In this document: positions 59,483-64,000 of the stretch, in pieces | Position numbering within the stretch: the stretch's first letter is position 1 | How the letters are laid out: each line of letters opens with the position of its first letter | Assembly (NCBI RefSeq): GCF_019703515.2 | Contig: NC_059358.1 | Span: 46,076,594-46,140,593 of the forward strand | From: Myxocyprinus asiaticus | Taxonomy: Eukaryota > Chordata > Actinopteri > Cypriniformes > Catostomidae | Direction of reading: 5' to 3' | Length of the DNA stretch: 64,000 nt | The notes under the pieces: model-generated | Databases searched by the model: none | Told to the model about the DNA's origin: nothing | What the model saw: only the letters and a program-made list of their open reading frames with translations | Position numbers and translations under genes: made by a program

Positions 59483-60280
59483 AACTGAAGCTTCAAAGAA
59501 AATACACACAAAAATTTGCATTTTATTCTCAATTCTTTTTTGTAGTGCTCGTAAAAAGATTATGTGAAGTGTTACTGAAATTGCCTATGCATAAATCCTA
59601 ACAGTGTTTAGTTGAATACAGGTGTATGTCAGCGTTCACAATCCTGAACATCATCAAATCAGTTTGTTCATCATTCCTTATGATTATTTATTATCTGCAC
59701 AAGTATATGACTCCTGTGTGCAAATTCATGTGTGAAGGACAATAAAAGGCTAATTGTCCCCTCATTGAATGGGAGGATGATAATTATTAAAAAGGAAAAA
59801 CAGACATTATGCTCTTTTTTTCAGTTTTAGGCTACATTATTTTGTGTAAAACGAGAGTTCTACATTAGATTGCCATTGTTCTCTTATGTGGGTTGATATG
59901 GTAAAAAATAGTCTTAAGCAGGTTTAAATATTCTTCCTCAGATTTCATAAACAATAACCCTACATTGTATGTTTTTATTTTCAAAGTTAATCAAAACCTA
60001 TTTGTTAGTTGAGGGTGTAATGTTTTATCTTCAGCCAGATCTTAAGAAGGAATTTATAGCCAGACTCAAATGTTAATTAAATACTCCTTGTAATGTAGTA
60101 CTATTTTAGTGTACTATTTTAATGTAAATAAATGCATAATATTAACAGTTTTTATTTTTGTGTTAGGTGAGATAAATATGTACATTTATGTACACATTTA
60201 AATTCTACAAATGTTTTTTTTTTTAAATGTTACATATATGAAAATTGCCGATGCACTAAATTAATGGCAAAAATAGGGAA
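59483..60280 (+). repeat. Dispersed repeat Y (pair of X)
   Basis: See 48326-49535; lacks its 435-bp insert and so holds the empty site. Non-coding. Confidence 0.85.
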
Positions 60281-60321
60281 ACAGGAATGTATTTTCATGG
60301 AATATGGTACTACAGTATACA

Positions 60322-60850
60322 CTACTTTCCAGTGTGTCCGCCCTGACACTCAACCACAGCTGGAAGATCTTTAAAAACTCTATTTATGTACTTGTTGCAT
60401 GCCGTTTCTGCAAGCTCTTCAAACCAGTATTTATTAATAGCAGCAATTAAGTCAGACATAGTAGTTGGCTTTGCTTCCTTCCGAATAAAGTCTTTCAGAG
60501 CATGCCACACCATCTCATATCAAGGGATTCTGCTGGAGTCTTAACCTAGTTTATACCCTCTGCAGCAATAACTCTGCTTGCAGCTGTCTGCTTTGGGTCA
60601 TTGTCCTGGAAGAAATGGTGGTGGACTCCAAAGTTTTCCATAATGTATGGAACGGCAGTTTCATTTATAATAGCATCTTCAAAGAAAGTCCGGTTCACTT
60701 CACTTGTTCATCCCTTCGAAGATTACCAGTCTCAGTCTGGATATTGCCCCCCAATCATGAATTTTTTAGTGGGTGTTTCTGCTTTGGTTTGGAAACGTAT
60801 CTCCCACTCATTGGGGGAGTGGACAATCAGTGAGAATGTGTTGTAGATAC
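60322..60850 (-). pseudogene. Tc1/mariner-superfamily transposase, C-terminal half
   Basis: Minus reading: TAVPYIMENFGVHHHFFQDN then DPKQTAASRVIAAEGIN (second catalytic Asp in QDNDPK), a TAG, KTPAESLDM, and frame 60513-60322 MVWHALKDFIRKEAKPTTMS with INKYWFEELAETACNKYINR. This is the DDE-type core and C-terminal part of the superfamily; the first Asp and DNA-binding region are not visible. It is a lineage different from the other Tc1-like pieces in the window. Confidence 0.8.
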
Positions 60851-61192
60851 AGTAGGCCTATAGCAGGCACGAATCAAGATTATTAACTAACCCATTTAAT
60901 CCCACCTGTTGCAACTGTGACCAAGCGGTGCAAATAGTCACATGACCAGAGCCATTTAATTCAACTGTGCTCCTCTAAAGATTGAGGCTCAAAAAGTCCT
61001 TCAGAACTAAATTTTTAAGTAATTTTTATTTGGAAATTCTGTTTGAAACAACCTTTCAGTATGACTATCGTGATTGTTCTACCTTCAAAGTGCCCTTCGG
61101 AAGTTGATTTATGCCGTTTGGAATGCAGTCTTAGTTTGTGTCAAAACTCCATAAAAGGAAGCAAATAAAACCTGTCATGATACACATACAAC

Positions 61193-62630
61193 TAGGGCTG
61201 CAACTAATGATTATTTTGATAATCGATTAATGTAACGATTATTAGAACGATTATTCGGATATTCTGCGATTACTCTAACGATTAATCATTAGCTCTTAAC
61301 CGATTATTCAGCTTGTGCCCCGACTTAAAAGGTTGTATTAAACCTCTGCATGACATTCACTGAATTGAAGGTAAACAATAATTTTTATTAAGTTAAATTC
61401 AGTAAAGAAATTCACTGCAAAACATCCTATTGTTATCAAGTGTTTTTGTCTTAAAACAAGATACATTTACTTGATAAGCAACATATAAGATATTTAGACT
61501 TGCTTTAAGAGAATGTATCTTAAATATAAGTGTATTTTGTATATAAGTGTATTTTTTCACTTGATTATACTTCTGCGAGTGCAGTGAAGACAAAATATAC
61601 TTATATTCATGATCTATTCTCTAAAAGAAAGTCTAAATATCTCATATGCTGCTTCTCAGGTGAGTACATCTTTTTTAAAGGAGTTATAGATATTTTAAAA
61701 TATTTGTATTTTAAATATTATTTTCAACATTCTCAGATAAAAACAAAAATATTCTGCAGTATAGCTGCTAAAGAAAATGTATGTTGTTTTAAAGGAGTTT
61801 TAGATATTTATATTGGAAAACAAGCCAAAACAAAAACAAATAAAAAATGTATGTTGTTGCAGTGTATAATGGGGCGAAGACTACCCTCTCTCAACATTCT
61901 GTTCACTTCAGTCCATCTTTAACTCACAAAATAAATAAATAAATAAATAAATTATCTTATTAATAAAGCAGCGTATTGCTAATTTTCTTACAATAAGAAA
62001 TGCAAAGTGACGCATATATTATGATTCAATAAGTCGAGAGCCATCACGTTATAATCTAGCTGCATTAAGCATGCATGCTGGAGGGATGAGTGTCCCCGTG
62101 ACAGAGTTGACTGCCGGGTGCAGTTTCAATCTCTCCCCTTAGATCGGGAAATTCGTGCAACTCATAGAGGAGGTGCTGACTGCACAGAGAAATGTCAGTT
62201 TCGGAGTTTGTAGTTATTTACATGATCTGCTTCTGTATTATTTGAACATTAATAAAGCTATAACGCATTAAATATAACTGCATTAAAGATGTAACGCTGG
62301 GGTGTTTCCTTTAAAGACACTCCGGCTCCACTTATTCCACAACGAGAGTGCTTCTGTATTTACATATTTGGTATTTTTGTATAATTCACTCATACTTTGC
62401 GATCTACATCACCTGAAGCTGTTTGGAAAGTTTAGAGTGCATCTGGACTGTGAGCTTTGTAATTCTTCCTCTTCTCAGTGAGGCACGAGCTGCAGTGCTG
62501 CTCTCGCACATCATTATTAGAGTTTAATATGATGTCATGTTACGTTAAATGTGATCAAACGAGTTTTCGACACCAAAACATTTTGTAAACCATTTTTTAT
62601 GTTGACGTTGTCAGTAACATTTCAGCCCTT
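61193..62630. mobile_element. hAT element (tagggctg family), copy 2, without insert
   Basis: Inverted copy of 21653-23611, from tagggctgcaactaatgattatt to ttcagccctt. The flanks catacaac and cttacaac are an 8-bp target duplication with one change. It preserves the pre-insertion site of the Tc1 element in copy 1. A (TAAA)n-like tract lies at about 61929-61952. Non-coding. Confidence 0.88.
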
Positions 62631-62844
62631 CTTACAACTACCATATTTTGTGTGTATAATGTTTAAGTGATCTATTATTTATTTATTAATAAGATTGCTC
62701 CACCCAATATAAATCATTATCTTAAATATTATTTTATTTTAAAGTGAACCAAACCAGTTACTTTAGATGTTTAGATGTACATCTCTCCCTCCTCTATAGG
62801 ACAGCATACCCAGCATACATGCGTGAGCAATACAATAATAATTA

Positions 62845-63092
62845 ATAATTTTCTTTATTTATCACAAATTATACATTTGCACATATACAGTGAAATTCTT
62901 CTTTTTCACATATCCCAGCTAGGCTGGGGTCAGAGTGCAGGGTCAGCCATGATACGGCGCCCCTGAAGCAGATAGGGTCAAGGGCCTTGCTCAGGGGCCC
63001 AACAGTGGCATCTTGGCGGTGCTGGGGCTTGAACCTCTGACCTTCTGATCAGTAACCCAGAGCCTTAGCCGCTGAGCTACCACTGCCCCCAA
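62845..63092 (-). repeat. tRNA-derived SINE
   Basis: On the minus strand it starts gggggcagtggTAGCTCAGCGG (A box, near 63070) and has GGTTCAAGCCC (B box, near 63028) at tRNA-like spacing. A conserved body follows (ggcaaggccct, gggatatgtg) and an AT-rich 3' tail. Both pol III promoter boxes are close to consensus. The family is widespread in teleosts. Confidence 0.85.
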
Positions 63093-63243
63093 TACACAAT
63101 GTTTTACCATCAACATATTGTAAATATGTAAACATAATTTAATTTCATTTTTGGGGTTCTGGGTAATTTAGTAATGTGGTAATTTAATTTTAAGGAGACA
63201 GTGTCTGGGGACAGTGTTGCCAATAAACAGACAATTACAAGGG

Positions 63244-63246
<3 letters not shown>

Positions 63247-63340
<94 letters not shown>
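63247..63340. repeat. (TA)n microsatellite
   Basis: About 45 TA units, the longest dinucleotide tract here. Confidence 0.95.
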
Positions 63341-63341
<1 letters not shown>

Positions 63342-63722
63342 GATTCATTAATTTTATAACTTTGCAGTGTTTGTTATAGAAAATAAACCATATTCTGAAG
63401 AATTATTAGCTGGCTAGCTTTAATTATAACAACAAAACACTATCAATGCCATATGTGAAATACATTATGCAAATAGTAGGCTAACCTGCAATTGATGTAT
63501 TTCCACTTGATCTAACCCATACAAAATACTTTCATTGATGTAATCTAATTTGTTTGTTGATTTAGTAAGATCAAATAACATTTTTAAATTGAATAAAACC
63601 AGTTAATTTTGTTGTTACTGCATGAACCACATTTTACAGGTTACCTCACCAAACGCTTTACAGTGTAAAAAATATATCTGCACATAAATTAATTGCTGAT
63701 CACTTTACAACAACATTAAGTT

Positions 63723-63728
63723 TTTATT
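63723..63728 (-). promoter_or_regulatory. Poly(A) signal AATAAA
   Basis: Minus-strand AATAAA, about 40 bases after the stop of the partial frame 63767-64000, a normal place for a last-exon signal. Confidence 0.45.
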
Positions 63729-63766
63729 AAATATAAATATAAGAGTACACAGGTCAGTAGTAAGCA

Positions 63767-64000
63767 TCAAAAGTATTGTAATCCAGTGATTTTTGCATCG
63801 ATTACAGTTTGCTTGACAGTTTTAAAAAGGGGGAAAGTCAGTTGTCTGGTTCCGAGAATTTCGTTAAGTCGATCTCTTATTGCCTTCCTGTCACAGGGTG
63901 TAAGGTGGAATTTCTGACCAACCACATCTGTAATTGTTTGCCACAGAGTGTTAGGTAAAGCATTTTTACCCCTGGAGCCATCAAAGTTAACAGAACCAGT
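63767..64000 (-). CDS. C-terminal coding segment of an unidentified protein, open at window edge
   Basis: No start codon is needed: the frame is open from base 64000 to a TGA at 63767-63769, 77 codons. The residues look coherent (NFDGSRGKNALPNTLWQTIT then DVVGQKFHLTPCDRKAIRDR, LNEILGTRQL), mixed in composition and not low-complexity. I recognise no domain. It could be the last exon of a host gene or the end of a transposon protein. A poly(A) signal follows at 63723-63728. Because it runs off the window, its start, length and exon structure cannot be seen. Confidence 0.5.
   Translation of the reverse strand, partial: TGSVNFDGSRGKNALPNTLWQTITDVVGQKFHLTPCDRKAIRDRLNEILGTRQLTFPLFKTVKQTVIDAKITGLQYF

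Larger units (their letters stand above)
63093..63766. other. Spacer with a long (TA)n tract
   Basis: (TA)n occupies about 63247-63340. The rest is AT-rich and unannotated, except the poly(A) signal at 63723. Confidence 0.5.

Noticed and set aside
63000..63092. A tRNA gene
   Set aside because: Promoter boxes are good but it continues into a SINE body and has no acceptor-stem pairing.

Overview
This is vertebrate nuclear DNA, very probably from a teleost of the carp/minnow group (Cypriniformes). The evidence is the repeat content: DIRS-like tyrosine-recombinase retrotransposons, many Tc1-like and hAT-like elements with fish-type termini, fish tRNA-derived SINEs, a Pif1-helicase plus endonuclease Helitron2/Helentron remnant, and long (TA)n/(TC)n microsatellites. 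There are no operons and no bacterial or phage features. I cannot name the species, and I saw no intact host protein gene. The only non-transposon coding candidates are an open frame running off the right edge (63767-64000, minus, with a poly(A) signal behind it) and two very small possible exons.

Layout. 1-6616: three DIRS-like pieces: a minus-strand gag fragment (1-1469), a plus-strand copy keeping damaged gag and the tyrosine recombinase but lacking reverse transcriptase (about 3301-6289), and a ~330-bp promoter-bearing element abutting its end (6290-6616). A deleted Tc1-like element and a SINE-like piece lie between them. 6617-17100: mostly unannotated DNA with a ~690-bp giant foldback (9110-9792), a LINE tail (11751-12000), a triple nest of DNA transposons (13130-14755), a DIRS gag fragment (14867-15721) and a Tc1-like transposase remnant fused to it. 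17126-24240: a dense nest: a TTAA-flanked element carrying a coding exon with a splice donor, an hAT-like element inside it, a 1.44-kb hAT with a perfect 8-bp target duplication beside it, then a foldback holding an hAT that itself holds a Tc1 element. 24241-38480: low-information DNA with SINE-like pieces, several inverted-repeat elements and microsatellites. 38500-41220: two hAT transposase pseudogenes flanking scrambled Ty3/gypsy pol fragments. 42658-60300: a composite region in which the order 'array with RFX-like palindromes, R1 repeat, X/Y repeat' occurs twice. One copy carries a DIRS element with a 505-codon open reverse transcriptase frame. Between the copies sits a Helentron helicase/endonuclease pseudogene with its own transposon insertion. 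60322-63340: a mariner/Tc1 pseudogene, a second copy of the hAT from 21.6 kb, a tRNA-derived SINE and a (TA)n tract.

How it works together. Almost every coding stretch is a decayed transposon protein. The clearest information is historical: nested insertions, target-site duplications and one exact empty site give a relative order of events. The features most worth following are the Helentron remnant, the palindromic RFX-type motifs repeated in the arrays, the fixed DIRS-end/TATA-element junction seen twice, the exon inside a TTAA element, and the partial gene at the right edge.
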